64,000 nucleotides of DNA, taken from Triglochin maritima. Lineage: Eukaryota; Streptophyta; Magnoliopsida; Alismatales; Juncaginaceae. Below, piece by piece: positions 48,011-60,408 of this stretch. Below the pieces are notes generated by a model, which worked only from the letters and a program-made list of their open reading frames with translations, made no database searches and was not told where the DNA came from. Within the stretch, counting starts at the first letter, position 1; each line of letters starts with the position of its first letter. Position numbers and translations under genes: made by a program. The DNA lies in the NCBI GenBank assembly GCA_963682175.1, contig OY821792.1, positions 1,005,501 through 1,069,500 on the forward strand, in the 5' to 3' direction.

Positions 48011-49489
48011 TCAAGTACCTACAATTGAAGATTTTGGTACCCATTTTTGCTTGGGTCCAATCATGTTAGTTTTTGGAACCCAAACCATTTTGGTTTTAGG
48101 TGCCCAAATACTTGAGGAAGTTTTATTCACTACAAAATGCTTTCCATTCAAAGTAGTGTGAATAACATGGTTCTTAAAGTTATTAGCATAAAAACCTATA
48201 CCATGTTTATCTAGTGATTGTCTTTGACTATCAATAAGCATATCAAGCATTTTCTTTCCACTTGTGAATTTTTCAAGATCCTTTTGTAATTGAACATTCT
48301 TAGCAATTAGATCTTGAATATCAACACTACATGAAGGTTTTGCATTTAGAGTTGCAATTTCATCAATCAATTGAGTGTTCTCTAATGCAATTTTATCATG
48401 ACTAGCAAGTAATTCATTCTTATCATTCATGATAGATTCAATTTGAGATTGTAGCTCATTGATTTTCTTTCTTGCTAGTTTATTCTTTTGACAAATTTTC
48501 TCAAAATTTTCAAGCAATTCATTGAATTCACATTGAAGTTCATTATATGCATTTGAATCATTTGAATCATGACTAGAGCAAGAAGATACCTCACTATCAT
48601 CGTCTTCTATTGCCATGAAGCACATTGAGGCGAATTCGCCTTCAATTGATGAAGATGATGAAGTGTCCCAAGTAGCTTTAAGAGCTTTCTTCTTCTTCTC
48701 TTTTCTCTTGCTCTTCTTCTTCTCTTTTCTTCTTTCTTTCTCTTCTTTGAGAAATTCCTTAAATTGTTGTGTCGCTAATTGTTCCTCGATATCACTATCT
48801 CCTTTTATCGAATTGGCGACGGCGTGTAGCCCTAAGGATTTCTTGACTCTCTTCTCAATGCGGTCTTTCATTTGTATCTCATATGTCATGAGACTACCCA
48901 TTAGCTCATCGACCGATAATTTTGTGAGATCTTGTGCTTCTTCGATGGCGGTCGTCTTTTCCTCCCAATCGTCGGTGAGTGATCGGAGAATCTTTCGAGT
49001 AATCTCTCCCTTGCTAAAATCCTTGCCAAGTGCTTTAAGAGAGTTAATTATCTCGGTGAAGCGAGTGTGCATCTCACTTATGTTTTCACCGGATTGCATA
49101 CGAAATAATTCATATTTATGCATGAGCAAATTAATCCTAGTTTCTTTCAATCTATTTGAACCCTCATGATGCATTTCTAATGTATGCCAAATATCATAAG
49201 CACTTTCACAACCTCTTACCCTATTGTATTCCCCTTCATTTAACCCACAATACAAGATATTCATAATGCGGGAATTCATCTCCGCTTCCTTAATTTTGGG
49301 TTTTGTTAAGGATACAATTTCATCATCATTAGGAGGTGTATATGAGTTTAATATGAATGTCCAATATTTCAAATCATTTGATTGCAAATATATTCTCATT
49401 CTTTTCTTCCAATAGTCATAATTTAACCCATTAAACAAAGGTGGCTTAGATGTGGATAATCCTTCACAATGATTAGAAGTAGATGCCAT
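48011..49489 (-). CDS. Copia Gag, unit 1
   Basis: 492 residues, intact. The N-terminal region (PPLFNGLNYDYWKKRMRIYL) and the downstream ISEMHTRFTEIINSLKALG and ILRSLTDDWEEKTTAIEEA belong to the UBN2/copia gag-polypeptide family. A Lys/Arg-Glu run at about residues 250-275 precedes an Asp/Ser-rich stretch and a long coiled coil (about 320-430). The tail has three tandem WVPK/WAPK-type motifs. The CCHC zinc knuckle expected between the basic run and the coiled coil is missing. The ATG lies about 50 bp after the primer site. Particles would need pol supplied in trans. Confidence 0.88.
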   Translation of the reverse strand: MASTSNHCEGLSTSKPPLFNGLNYDYWKKRMRIYLQSNDLKYWTFILNSYTPPNDDEIVSLTKPKIKEAEMNSRIMNILYCGLNEGEYNRVRGCESAYDIWHTLEMHHEGSNRLKETRINLLMHKYELFRMQSGENISEMHTRFTEIINSLKALGKDFSKGEITRKILRSLTDDWEEKTTAIEEAQDLTKLSVDELMGSLMTYEIQMKDRIEKRVKKSLGLHAVANSIKGDSDIEEQLATQQFKEFLKEEKERRKEKKKSKRKEKKKKALKATWDTSSSSSIEGEFASMCFMAIEDDDSEVSSCSSHDSNDSNAYNELQCEFNELLENFEKICQKNKLARKKINELQSQIESIMNDKNELLASHDKIALENTQLIDEIATLNAKPSCSVDIQDLIAKNVQLQKDLEKFTSGKKMLDMLIDSQRQSLDKHGIGFYANNFKNHVIHTTLNGKHFVVNKTSSSIWAPKTKMVWVPKTNMIGPKQKWVPKSSIVGT

Positions 49490-49528
49490 GCTAAATTACG
49501 ATTAAGTAAATGAAATTAGCAACCTAAT

Positions 49529-49540
49529 GCTCTGATACCA
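49529..49540 (-). other. Primer binding site, copia unit 1
   Basis: The minus strand reads TGGTATCAGAGC, 2 bp from the LTR edge, the methionyl-tRNA type. It repeats every 3622 bp. Confidence 0.85.
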
Positions 49541-49542
49541 AT

Positions 49543-51055
49543 TGTTAGGATCTATGGCCCTCTAATCGATAGAAAAATGCGGAATTAAAAATACTAATCG
49601 AAGGATTAAGGAAGAGACAATTGCAAACCACAAATTCGTCGACACCGGAGTTTAGAGAGGTTCGGCACCCACACCCGGGTCCTAGTCCTCCTCGCAAGCC
49701 TCGCTCGATCCCCCGAGCCTCGCTTACGGTTCCACTAACCGATCTCCGTTCCGGGCCGAGACCAACGCCGTTTACAACACCGAGCCTCGCGAACAACCTC
49801 GCCTCGCTCGTGTCTCCTCTCACAACCCGAGAGGGAGCTTCCTCGAAGCTTTACAACTTGGTGATTCTTGAATAAGGAATTGGAATCACAATCTAACTAA
49901 CACTCTATACTTGAGCACACTTGGATATGATATGGAATTGGATATGCAAGTGGTGAAGTTTAGGCTTGAGTGTTGTGGATTAAGAGCTTGAAGATGGAGA
50001 GGATTTGGCTTTGAGTATTGGATAGATAGGAAGTGTTCAAGATGTCCAAAGCAACCAAATGAGGTCCTATTTATAAGTCTTCAAGCTCATCTAGCCGTTT
50101 GGGAGTTGGTGGGGAATGGACCAATGAGAAAGCAAGATGTGACTTAAGCTCGGCCAGAAATCGAGACAGATTCGGTCGACCGTTATCCACACGGTAGTCC
50201 GAAACATTGGTCTGAACAAAGAACTCGGTTGACCGATTATGTATCGGATCACCGTTCACCAACCTCCAGTAGCTTTTATCTATTTAGCCCTAATTAAATT
50301 TGGTTCACCGAAGTCCATTCGGTTCACCGTTCCAAGGTGGACAGTAGAATTGATTGGGCTCTGATCTACTCAAGTTCGGTTGACCGTGTATACTTCGGTA
50401 TACCGAAGTAGCGCGGGAATTGCGCTGACAAAGCGTGGGAGATTGGTTTACCAATAACGGTCAAGTTAAATAGCCGTTGGTCTCCTAAAGCAATATGATT
50501 CGGTTGACCGAATGAAGTTCGGTGTACCGAATATGGATAAGTCAATTTGGCTTTAGGTCAAGATTTAAATACGACCGTTGGAGCAAAGTCCAAAACCGGT
50601 CCAGGCTAATTCGGTCTACCGAAGGCGGTTCGGTATACCGAGGTGGTTATTCCAGGGAACACCTAAAGGATTCTACACGGTTGACCGCAAGGTGTTCGGT
50701 GGACCGAACTCTACAAGATTCGGTTTACCGAGAAGGGTTCGGTTAACCGTGGGGATACGGGACAAAATCCTAATGTGCTCAAGTTTACATTAATCCTTAG
50801 GACTCAAATTATACTACATTACACATTGGTCCAAAGCTTGATTACATGTCTTGAGTCTTTATCTTCTTGTCCCCAAGCTCCTTAGCTTGATTCTTCATCA
50901 ACCTATTAAGAATATCGCAAGTACACGAATATATATGCAATGCATGTATTCATGTTTGCTTACTTTGATTGTCTAGGTTGATTGATTAAATATAGATTAA
51001 GATTAGATTACTTAATCATCAAAACTAAATAAAGATTAAGGCTAAAAAGCCAACA
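49543..51055 (-). repeat. LTR 2 of the copia array (mosaic)
   Basis: Carries G and A at the two positions where LTR 1 is private (as LTR 5 does) and A near its right end (as LTR 1 does). Confidence 0.95.
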
Positions 51056-51632
51056 ATCTCCCCTTTTTTGATGATGGCAAATCTATATCTTAATATTTTG
51101 AGTTCAATTGTATTTCTCCCCTTTCTATATGTTTTGTTTCTTAACATATATGTAATCTATGCATTTACAAGATTTCTCCCCCTAACAACATGCATAGTTT
51201 ATTTAAAATTGAAGCTCTATCTTAATTCTTCTCCCCCTTTGACATCAATCAAAAAGCAAACATTAAGCATTTGATGCAAAGGTAAGAGATATCTAACTCT
51301 CCCCCTTAATTATATGATTTTGCAATTTTAGGCTCCCCCTATCAATTAGGCTAAATAGCAACAATGAGTATTAACAATTAAGTGCATTTCTATTCTCCCT
51401 CTTAGCCTATTTAACATCCATTTTACAATTTTACATTTATGATTATTGATGTGGTATATGATATGCAATGAATTATATCATAAGATATGTCTATTAAGCT
51501 CTAAAATTTGGATTAGAATCGATCAAAATTTATACCGTCGTGGCGCTTTGAATTGACTCAACCCATATTCGGTGATGCAACCGGCTTTAAATTTTTCTTT
51601 TAAGCTCATCCGGTCACCACCGATTTCCTCCT

Positions 51633-53111
51633 TCAAGTACCTACAATTGAAGATTTTGGTACCCATTTTTGCTTGGGTCCAATCATGTTAGTTTTTGGAA
51701 CCCAAACCATTTTGGTTTTAGGTGCCCAAATACTTGAGGAAGTTTTATTCACTACAAAATGCTTTCCATTCAAAGTAGTGTGAATAACATGGTTCTTAAA
51801 GTTATTAGCATAAAAACCTATACCATGTTTATCTAGTGATTGTCTTTGACTATCAATAAGCATATCAAGCATTTTCTTTCCACTTGTGAATTTTTCAAGA
51901 TCCTTTTGTAATTGAACATTCTTAGCAATTAGATCTTGAATATCAACACTACATGAAGGTTTTGCATTTAGAGTTGCAATTTCATCAATCAATTGAGTGT
52001 TCTCTAATGCAATTTTATCATGACTAGCAAGTAATTCATTCTTATCATTCATGATAGATTCAATTTGAGATTGTAGCTCATTGATTTTCTTTCTTGCTAG
52101 TTTATTCTTTTGACAAATTTTCTCAAAATTTTCAAGCAATTCATTGAATTCACATTGAAGTTCATTATATGCATTTGAATCATTTGAATCATGACTAGAG
52201 CAAGAAGATACCTCACTATCATCGTCTTCTATTGCCATGAAGCACATTGAGGCGAATTCGCCTTCAATTGATGAAGATGATGAAGTGTCCCAAGTAGCTT
52301 TAAGAGCTTTCTTCTTCTTCTCTTTTCTCTTGCTCTTCTTCTTCTCTTTTCTTCTTTCTTTCTCTTCTTTGAGAAATTCCTTAAATTGTTGTGTCGCTAA
52401 TTGTTCCTCGATATCACTATCTCCTTTTATCGAATTGGCGACGGCGTGTAGCCCTAAGGATTTCTTGACTCTCTTCTCAATGCGGTCTTTCATTTGTATC
52501 TCATATGTCATGAGACTACCCATTAGCTCATCGACCGATAATTTTGTGAGATCTTGTGCTTCTTCGATGGCGGTCGTCTTTTCCTCCCAATCGTCGGTGA
52601 GTGATCGGAGAATCTTTCGAGTAATCTCTCCCTTGCTAAAATCCTTGCCAAGTGCTTTAAGAGAGTTAATTATCTCGGTGAAGCGAGTGTGCATCTCACT
52701 TATGTTTTCACCGGATTGCATACGAAATAATTCATATTTATGCATGAGCAAATTAATCCTAGTTTCTTTCAATCTATTTGAACCCTCATGATGCATTTCT
52801 AATGTATGCCAAATATCATAAGCACTTTCACAACCTCTTACCCTATTGTATTCCCCTTCATTTAACCCACAATACAAGATATTCATAATGCGGGAATTCA
52901 TCTCCGCTTCCTTAATTTTGGGTTTTGTTAAGGATACAATTTCATCATCATTAGGAGGTGTATATGAGTTTAATATGAATGTCCAATATTTCAAATCATT
53001 TGATTGCAAATATATTCTCATTCTTTTCTTCCAATAGTCATAATTTAACCCATTAAACAAAGGTGGCTTAGATGTGGATAATCCTTCACAATGATTAGAA
53101 GTAGATGCCAT
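51633..53111 (-). CDS. Copia Gag, unit 2
   Basis: Intact 492-residue copy identical to unit 1 in translation, including Asp in MLIDSQRQ. Confidence 0.88.
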   Translation of the reverse strand: MASTSNHCEGLSTSKPPLFNGLNYDYWKKRMRIYLQSNDLKYWTFILNSYTPPNDDEIVSLTKPKIKEAEMNSRIMNILYCGLNEGEYNRVRGCESAYDIWHTLEMHHEGSNRLKETRINLLMHKYELFRMQSGENISEMHTRFTEIINSLKALGKDFSKGEITRKILRSLTDDWEEKTTAIEEAQDLTKLSVDELMGSLMTYEIQMKDRIEKRVKKSLGLHAVANSIKGDSDIEEQLATQQFKEFLKEEKERRKEKKKSKRKEKKKKALKATWDTSSSSSIEGEFASMCFMAIEDDDSEVSSCSSHDSNDSNAYNELQCEFNELLENFEKICQKNKLARKKINELQSQIESIMNDKNELLASHDKIALENTQLIDEIATLNAKPSCSVDIQDLIAKNVQLQKDLEKFTSGKKMLDMLIDSQRQSLDKHGIGFYANNFKNHVIHTTLNGKHFVVNKTSSSIWAPKTKMVWVPKTNMIGPKQKWVPKSSIVGT

Positions 53112-53164
53112 GCTAAATTACGATTAAGTAAATGAAATTAGCAACCTAATGCTCTGATACCAAT

Positions 53165-54677
53165 TGTTAGGATCTATGGCCCTCTAATCGATAGAAAAAT
53201 GCGGAATTAAAAATACTAATCGAAGGATTAAGGAAGAGACAATTGCAAACCACAAATTCGTCGACACCGGAGTTTAGAGAGGTTCGGCACCCACACCCGG
53301 GTCCTAGTCCTCCTCGCAAGCCTCGCTCGATCCCCCGAGCCTCGCTTACGGTTCCACTAACCGATCTCCGTTCCGGGCCGAGACCAACGCCGTTTACAAC
53401 ACCGAGCCTCGCGAACAACCTCGCCTCGCTCGTGTCTCCTCTCACAACCCGAGAGGGAGCTTCCTCGAAGCTTTACAACTTGGTGATTCTTGAATAAGGA
53501 ATTGGAATCACAATCTAACTAACACTCTATACTTGAGCACACTTGGATATGATATGGAATTGGATATGCAAGTGGTGAAGTTTAGGCTTGAGTGTTGTGG
53601 ATTAAGAGCTTGAAGATGGAGAGGATTTGGCTTTGAGTATTGGATAGATAGGAAGTGTTCAAGATGTCCAAAGCAACCAAATGAGGTCCTATTTATAAGT
53701 CTTCAAGCTCATCTAGCCGTTTGGGAGTTGGTGGGGAATGGACCAATGAGAAAGCAAGATGTGACTTAAGCTCGGCCAGAAATCGAGACAGATTCGGTCG
53801 ACCGTTATCCACACGGTAGTCCGAAACATTGGTCTGAACAAAGAACTCGGTTGACCGATTATGTATCGGATCACCGTTCACCAACCTCCAGTAGCTTTTA
53901 TCTATTTAGCCCTAATTAAATTTGGTTCACCGAAGTCCATTCGGTTCACCGTTCCAAGGTGGACAGTAGAATTGATTGGGCTCTGATCTACTCAAGTTCG
54001 GTTGACCGTGTATACTTCGGTATACCGAAGTAGCGCGGGAATTGCGCTGACAAAGCGTGGGAGATTGGTTTACCAATAACGGTCAAGTTAAATAGCCGTT
54101 GGTCTCCTAAAGCAATATGATTCGGTTGACCGAATGAAGTTCGGTGTACCGAATATGGATAAGTCAATTTGGCTTTAGGTCAAGATTTAAATACGACCGT
54201 TGGAGCAAAGTCCAAAACCGGTCCAGGCTAATTCGGTCTACCGAAGGCGGTTCGGTATACCGAGGTGGTTATTCCAGGGAACACCTAAAGGATTCTACAC
54301 GGTTGACCGCAAGGTGTTCGGTGGACCGAACTCTACAAGATTCGGTTTACCGAGAAGGGTTCGGTTAACCGTGGGGATACGGGACAAAATCCTAATGTGC
54401 TCAAGTTTACATTAATCCTTAGGACTCAAATTATACTACATTACACATTGGTCCAAAGCTTGATTACATGTCTTGAGTCTTTATCTTCTTGTCCCCAAGC
54501 TCCTTAGCTTGATTCTTCATCAACCTATTAAGAATATCGCAAGTACACGAATATATATGCAATGCATGTATTCATGTTTGCTTACTTTGATTGTCTAGGT
54601 TGATTGATTAAATATAGATTAAGATTAGATTACTTAATCATCAAAACTAAATAAAGATTAAGGCTAAAAAGCCAACA
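53165..54677 (-). repeat. LTR 3 of the copia array (mosaic)
   Basis: Same diagnostic bases as LTR 2. Confidence 0.95.
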
Positions 54678-55254
54678 ATCTCCCCTTTTTTGATGATGGC
54701 AAATCTATATCTTAATATTTTGAGTTCAATTGTATTTCTCCCCTTTCTATATGTTTTGTTTCTTAACATATATGTAATCTATGCATTTACAAGATTTCTC
54801 CCCCTAACAACATGCATAGTTTATTTAAAATTGAAGCTCTATCTTAATTCTTCTCCCCCTTTGACATCAATCAAAAAGCAAACATTAAGCATTTGATGCA
54901 AAGGTAAGAGATATCTAACTCTCCCCCTTAATTATATGATTTTGCAATTTTAGGCTCCCCCTATCAATTAGGCTAAATAGCAACAATGAGTATTAACAAT
55001 TAAGTGCATTTCTATTCTCCCTCTTAGCCTATTTAACATCCATTTTACAATTTTACATTTATGATTATTGATGTGGTATATGATATGCAATGAATTATAT
55101 CATAAGATATGTCTATTAAGCTCTAAAATTTGGATTAGAATCGATCAAAATTTATACCGTCGTGGCGCTTTGAATTGACTCAACCCATATTCGGTGATGC
55201 AACCGGCTTTAAATTTTTCTTTTAAGCTCATCCGGTCACCACCGATTTCCTCCT

Positions 55255-56733
55255 TCAAGTACCTACAATTGAAGATTTTGGTACCCATTTTTGCTTGGGT
55301 CCAATCATGTTAGTTTTTGGAACCCAAACCATTTTGGTTTTAGGTGCCCAAATACTTGAGGAAGTTTTATTCACTACAAAATGCTTTCCATTCAAAGTAG
55401 TGTGAATAACATGGTTCTTAAAGTTATTAGCATAAAAACCTATACCATGTTTATCTAGTGATTGTCTTTGACTACCAATAAGCATATCAAGCATTTTCTT
55501 TCCACTTGTGAATTTTTCAAGATCCTTTTGTAATTGAACATTCTTAGCAATTAGATCTTGAATATCAACACTACATGAAGGTTTTGCATTTAGAGTTGCA
55601 ATTTCATCAATCAATTGAGTGTTCTCTAATGCAATTTTATCATGACTAGCAAGTAATTCATTCTTATCATTCATGATAGATTCAATTTGAGATTGTAGCT
55701 CATTGATTTTCTTTCTTGCTAGTTTATTCTTTTGACAAATTTTCTCAAAATTTTCAAGCAATTCATTGAATTCACATTGAAGTTCATTATATGCATTTGA
55801 ATCATTTGAATCATGACTAGAGCAAGAAGATACCTCACTATCATCGTCTTCTATTGCCATGAAGCACATTGAGGCGAATTCGCCTTCAATTGATGAAGAT
55901 GATGAAGTGTCCCAAGTAGCTTTAAGAGCTTTCTTCTTCTTCTCTTTTCTCTTGCTCTTCTTCTTCTCTTTTCTTCTTTCTTTCTCTTCTTTGAGAAATT
56001 CCTTAAATTGTTGTGTCGCTAATTGTTCCTCGATATCACTATCTCCTTTTATCGAATTGGCGACGGCGTGTAGCCCTAAGGATTTCTTGACTCTCTTCTC
56101 AATGCGGTCTTTCATTTGTATCTCATATGTCATGAGACTACCCATTAGCTCATCGACCGATAATTTTGTGAGATCTTGTGCTTCTTCGATGGCGGTCGTC
56201 TTTTCCTCCCAATCGTCGGTGAGTGATCGGAGAATCTTTCGAGTAATCTCTCCCTTGCTAAAATCCTTGCCAAGTGCTTTAAGAGAGTTAATTATCTCGG
56301 TGAAGCGAGTGTGCATCTCACTTATGTTTTCACCGGATTGCATACGAAATAATTCATATTTATGCATGAGCAAATTAATCCTAGTTTCTTTCAATCTATT
56401 TGAACCCTCATGATGCATTTCTAATGTATGCCAAATATCATAAGCACTTTCACAACCTCTTACCCTATTGTATTCCCCTTCATTTAACCCACAATACAAG
56501 ATATTCATAATGCGGGAATTCATCTCCGCTTCCTTAATTTTGGGTTTTGTTAAGGATACAATTTCATCATCATTAGGAGGTGTATATGAGTTTAATATGA
56601 ATGTCCAATATTTCAAATCATTTGATTGCAAATATATTCTCATTCTTTTCTTCCAATAGTCATAATTTAACCCATTAAACAAAGGTGGCTTAGATGTGGA
56701 TAATCCTTCACAATGATTAGAAGTAGATGCCAT
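55255..56733 (-). CDS. Copia Gag, unit 3
   Basis: Intact 492-residue copy with Gly instead of Asp in MLIGSQRQ (C at about 55475, where units 1 and 2 have T). Confidence 0.88.
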   Translation of the reverse strand: MASTSNHCEGLSTSKPPLFNGLNYDYWKKRMRIYLQSNDLKYWTFILNSYTPPNDDEIVSLTKPKIKEAEMNSRIMNILYCGLNEGEYNRVRGCESAYDIWHTLEMHHEGSNRLKETRINLLMHKYELFRMQSGENISEMHTRFTEIINSLKALGKDFSKGEITRKILRSLTDDWEEKTTAIEEAQDLTKLSVDELMGSLMTYEIQMKDRIEKRVKKSLGLHAVANSIKGDSDIEEQLATQQFKEFLKEEKERRKEKKKSKRKEKKKKALKATWDTSSSSSIEGEFASMCFMAIEDDDSEVSSCSSHDSNDSNAYNELQCEFNELLENFEKICQKNKLARKKINELQSQIESIMNDKNELLASHDKIALENTQLIDEIATLNAKPSCSVDIQDLIAKNVQLQKDLEKFTSGKKMLDMLIGSQRQSLDKHGIGFYANNFKNHVIHTTLNGKHFVVNKTSSSIWAPKTKMVWVPKTNMIGPKQKWVPKSSIVGT

Positions 56734-56786
56734 GCTAAATTACGATTAAGTAAATGAAATTAGCAACCTAATGCTCTGATACCAAT

Positions 56787-58299
56787 TGTTAGGATCTATG
56801 GCCCTCTAATCGATAGAAAAATGCGGAATTAAAAATACTAATCGAAGGATTAAGGAAGAGACAATTGCAAACCACAAATTCGTCGACACCGGAGTTTAGA
56901 GAGGTTCGGCACCCACACCCGGGTCCTAGTCCTCCTCGCAAGCCTCGCTCGATCCCCCGAGCCTCGCTTACGGTTCCACTAACCGATCTCCGTTCCGGGC
57001 CGAGACCAACGCCGTTTACAACACCGAGCCTCGCGAACAACCTCGCCTCGCTCGTGTCTCCTCTCACAACCCGAGAGGGAGCTTCCTCGAAGCTTTACAA
57101 CTTGGTGATTCTTGAATAAGGAATTGGAATCACAATCTAACTAACACTCTATACTTGAGCACACTTGGATATGATATGGAATTGGATATGCAAGTGGTGA
57201 AGTTTAGGCTTGAGTGTTGTGGATTAAGAGCTTGAAGATGGAGAGGATTTGGCTTTGAGTATTGGATAGATAGGAAGTGTTCAAGATGTCCAAAGCAACC
57301 AAATGAGGTCCTATTTATAAGTCTTCAAGCTCATCTAGCCGTTTGGGAGTTGGTGGGGAATGGACCAATGAGAAAGCAAGATGTGACTTAAGCTCGGCCA
57401 GAAATCGAGACAGATTCGGTCGACCGTTATCCACACGGTAGTCCGAAACATTGGTCTGAACAAAGAACTCGGTTGACCGATTATGTATCGGATCACCGTT
57501 CACCAACCTCCAGTAGCTTTTATCTATTTAGCCCTAATTAAATTTGGTTCACCGAAGTCCATTCGGTTCACCGTTCCAAGGTGGACAGTAGAATTGATTG
57601 GGCTCTGATCTACTCAAGTTCGGTTGACCGTGTATACTTCGGTATACCGAAGTAGCGCGGGAATTGCGCTGACAAAGCGTGGGAGATTGGTTTACCAATA
57701 ACGGTCAAGTTAAATAGCCGTTGGTCTCCTAAAGCAATATGATTCGGTTGACCGAATGAAGTTCGGTGTACCGAATATGGATAAGTCAATTTGGCTTTAG
57801 GTCAAGATTTAAATACGACCGTTGGAGCAAAGTCCAAAACCGGTCCAGGCTAATTCGGTCTACCGAAGGCGGTTCGGTATACCGAGGTGGTTATTCCAGG
57901 GAACACCTAAAGGATTCTACACGGTTGACCGCAAGGTGTTCGGTGGACCGAACTCTACAAGATTCGGTTTACCGAGAAGGGTTCGGTTAACCGTGGGGAT
58001 ACGGGACAAAATCCTAATGTGCTCAAGTTTACATTAATCCTTAGGACTCAAATTATACTACATTACACATTGGTCCAAAGCTTGATTACATGTCTTGAGT
58101 CTTTATCTTCTTGTCCCCAAGCTCCTTAGCTTGATTCTTCATCAACCTATTAAGAATATCGCAAGTACACGAATATATATGCAATGCATGTATTCATGTT
58201 TGCTTACTTTGATTGTCTAGGTTGATTGATTAAATATAGATTAAGATTAGATTACTTAATCATCAAAACTAAATAAAGATTAAGGCTAAAAAGCCAACA
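56787..58299 (-). repeat. LTR 4 of the copia array (mosaic)
   Basis: Same diagnostic bases as LTRs 2 and 3. Confidence 0.95.
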
Positions 58300-58876
58300 A
58301 TCTCCCCTTTTTTGATGATGGCAAATCTATATCTTAATATTTTGAGTTCAATTGTATTTCTCCCCTTTCTATATGTTTTGTTTCTTAACATATATGTAAT
58401 CTATGCATTTACAAGATTTCTCCCCCTAACAACATGCATAGTTTATTTAAAATTGAAGCTCTATCTTAATTCTTCTCCCCCTTTGACATCAATCAAAAAG
58501 CAAACATTAAGCATTTGATGCAAAGGTAAGAGATATCTAACTCTCCCCCTTAATTATATGATTTTGCAATTTTAGGCTCCCCCTATCAATTAGGCTAAAT
58601 AGCAACAATGAGTATTAACAATTAAGTGCATTTCTATTCTCCCTCTTAGCCTATTTAACATCCATTTTACAATTTTACATTTATGATTATTGATGTGGTA
58701 TATGATATGCAATGAATTATATCATAAGATATGTCTATTAAGCTCTAAAATTTGGATTAGAATCGATCAAAATTTATACCGTCGTGGCGCTTTGAATTGA
58801 CTCAACCCATATTCGGTGATGCAACCGGCTTTAAATTTTTCTTTTAAGCTCATCCGGTCACCACCGATTTCCTCCT

Positions 58877-60355
58877 TCAAGTACCTACAATTGAAGATTT
58901 TGGTACCCATTTTTGCTTGGGTCCAATCATGTTAGTTTTTGGAACCCAAACCATTTTGGTTTTAGGTGCCCAAATACTTGAGGAAGTTTTATTCACTACA
59001 AAATGCTTTCCATTCAAAGTAGTGTGAATAACATGGTTCTTAAAGTTATTAGCATAAAAACCTATACCATGTTTATCTAGTGATTGTCTTTGACTACCAA
59101 TAAGCATATCAAGCATTTTCTTTCCACTTGTGAATTTTTCAAGATCCTTTTGTAATTGAACATTCTTAGCAATTAGATCTTGAATATCAACACTACATGA
59201 AGGTTTTGCATTTAGAGTTGCAATTTCATCAATCAATTGAGTGTTCTCTAATGCAATTTTATCATGACTAGCAAGTAATTCATTCTTATCATTCATGATA
59301 GATTCAATTTGAGATTGTAGCTCATTGATTTTCTTTCTTGCTAGTTTATTCTTTTGACAAATTTTCTCAAAATTTTCAAGCAATTCATTGAATTCACATT
59401 GAAGTTCATTATATGCATTTGAATCATTTGAATCATGACTAGAGCAAGAAGATACCTCACTATCATCGTCTTCTATTGCCATGAAGCACATTGAGGCGAA
59501 TTCGCCTTCAATTGATGAAGATGATGAAGTGTCCCAAGTAGCTTTAAGAGCTTTCTTCTTCTTCTCTTTTCTCTTGCTCTTCTTCTTCTCTTTTCTTCTT
59601 TCTTTCTCTTCTTTGAGAAATTCCTTAAATTGTTGTGTCGCTAATTGTTCCTCGATATCACTATCTCCTTTTATCGAATTGGCGACGGCGTGTAGCCCTA
59701 AGGATTTCTTGACTCTCTTCTCAATGCGGTCTTTCATTTGTATCTCATATGTCATGAGACTACCCATTAGCTCATCGACCGATAATTTTGTGAGATCTTG
59801 TGCTTCTTCGATGGCGGTCGTCTTTTCCTCCCAATCGTCGGTGAGTGATCGGAGAATCTTTCGAGTAATCTCTCCCTTGCTAAAATCCTTGCCAAGTGCT
59901 TTAAGAGAGTTAATTATCTCGGTGAAGCGAGTGTGCATCTCACTTATGTTTTCACCGGATTGCATACGAAATAATTCATATTTATGCATGAGCAAATTAA
60001 TCCTAGTTTCTTTCAATCTATTTGAACCCTCATGATGCATTTCTAATGTATGCCAAATATCATAAGCACTTTCACAACCTCTTACCCTATTGTATTCCCC
60101 TTCATTTAACCCACAATACAAGATATTCATAATGCGGGAATTCATCTCCGCTTCCTTAATTTTGGGTTTTGTTAAGGATACAATTTCATCATCATTAGGA
60201 GGTGTATATGAGTTTAATATGAATGTCCAATATTTCAAATCATTTGATTGCAAATATATTCTCATTCTTTTCTTCCAATAGTCATAATTTAACCCATTAA
60301 ACAAAGGTGGCTTAGATGTGGATAATCCTTCACAATGATTAGAAGTAGATGCCAT
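58877..60355 (-). CDS. Copia Gag, unit 4
   Basis: Intact 492-residue copy sharing the Gly variant with unit 3. Confidence 0.88.
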   Translation of the reverse strand: MASTSNHCEGLSTSKPPLFNGLNYDYWKKRMRIYLQSNDLKYWTFILNSYTPPNDDEIVSLTKPKIKEAEMNSRIMNILYCGLNEGEYNRVRGCESAYDIWHTLEMHHEGSNRLKETRINLLMHKYELFRMQSGENISEMHTRFTEIINSLKALGKDFSKGEITRKILRSLTDDWEEKTTAIEEAQDLTKLSVDELMGSLMTYEIQMKDRIEKRVKKSLGLHAVANSIKGDSDIEEQLATQQFKEFLKEEKERRKEKKKSKRKEKKKKALKATWDTSSSSSIEGEFASMCFMAIEDDDSEVSSCSSHDSNDSNAYNELQCEFNELLENFEKICQKNKLARKKINELQSQIESIMNDKNELLASHDKIALENTQLIDEIATLNAKPSCSVDIQDLIAKNVQLQKDLEKFTSGKKMLDMLIGSQRQSLDKHGIGFYANNFKNHVIHTTLNGKHFVVNKTSSSIWAPKTKMVWVPKTNMIGPKQKWVPKSSIVGT

Positions 60356-60408
60356 GCTAAATTACGATTAAGTAAATGAAATTAGCAACCTAATGCTCTG
60401 ATACCAAT

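Noticed and set aside
48615..49169. 184-codon plus-strand ORF, repeated every 3622 bp
   Set aside because: Antisense shadow of the copia gag gene.
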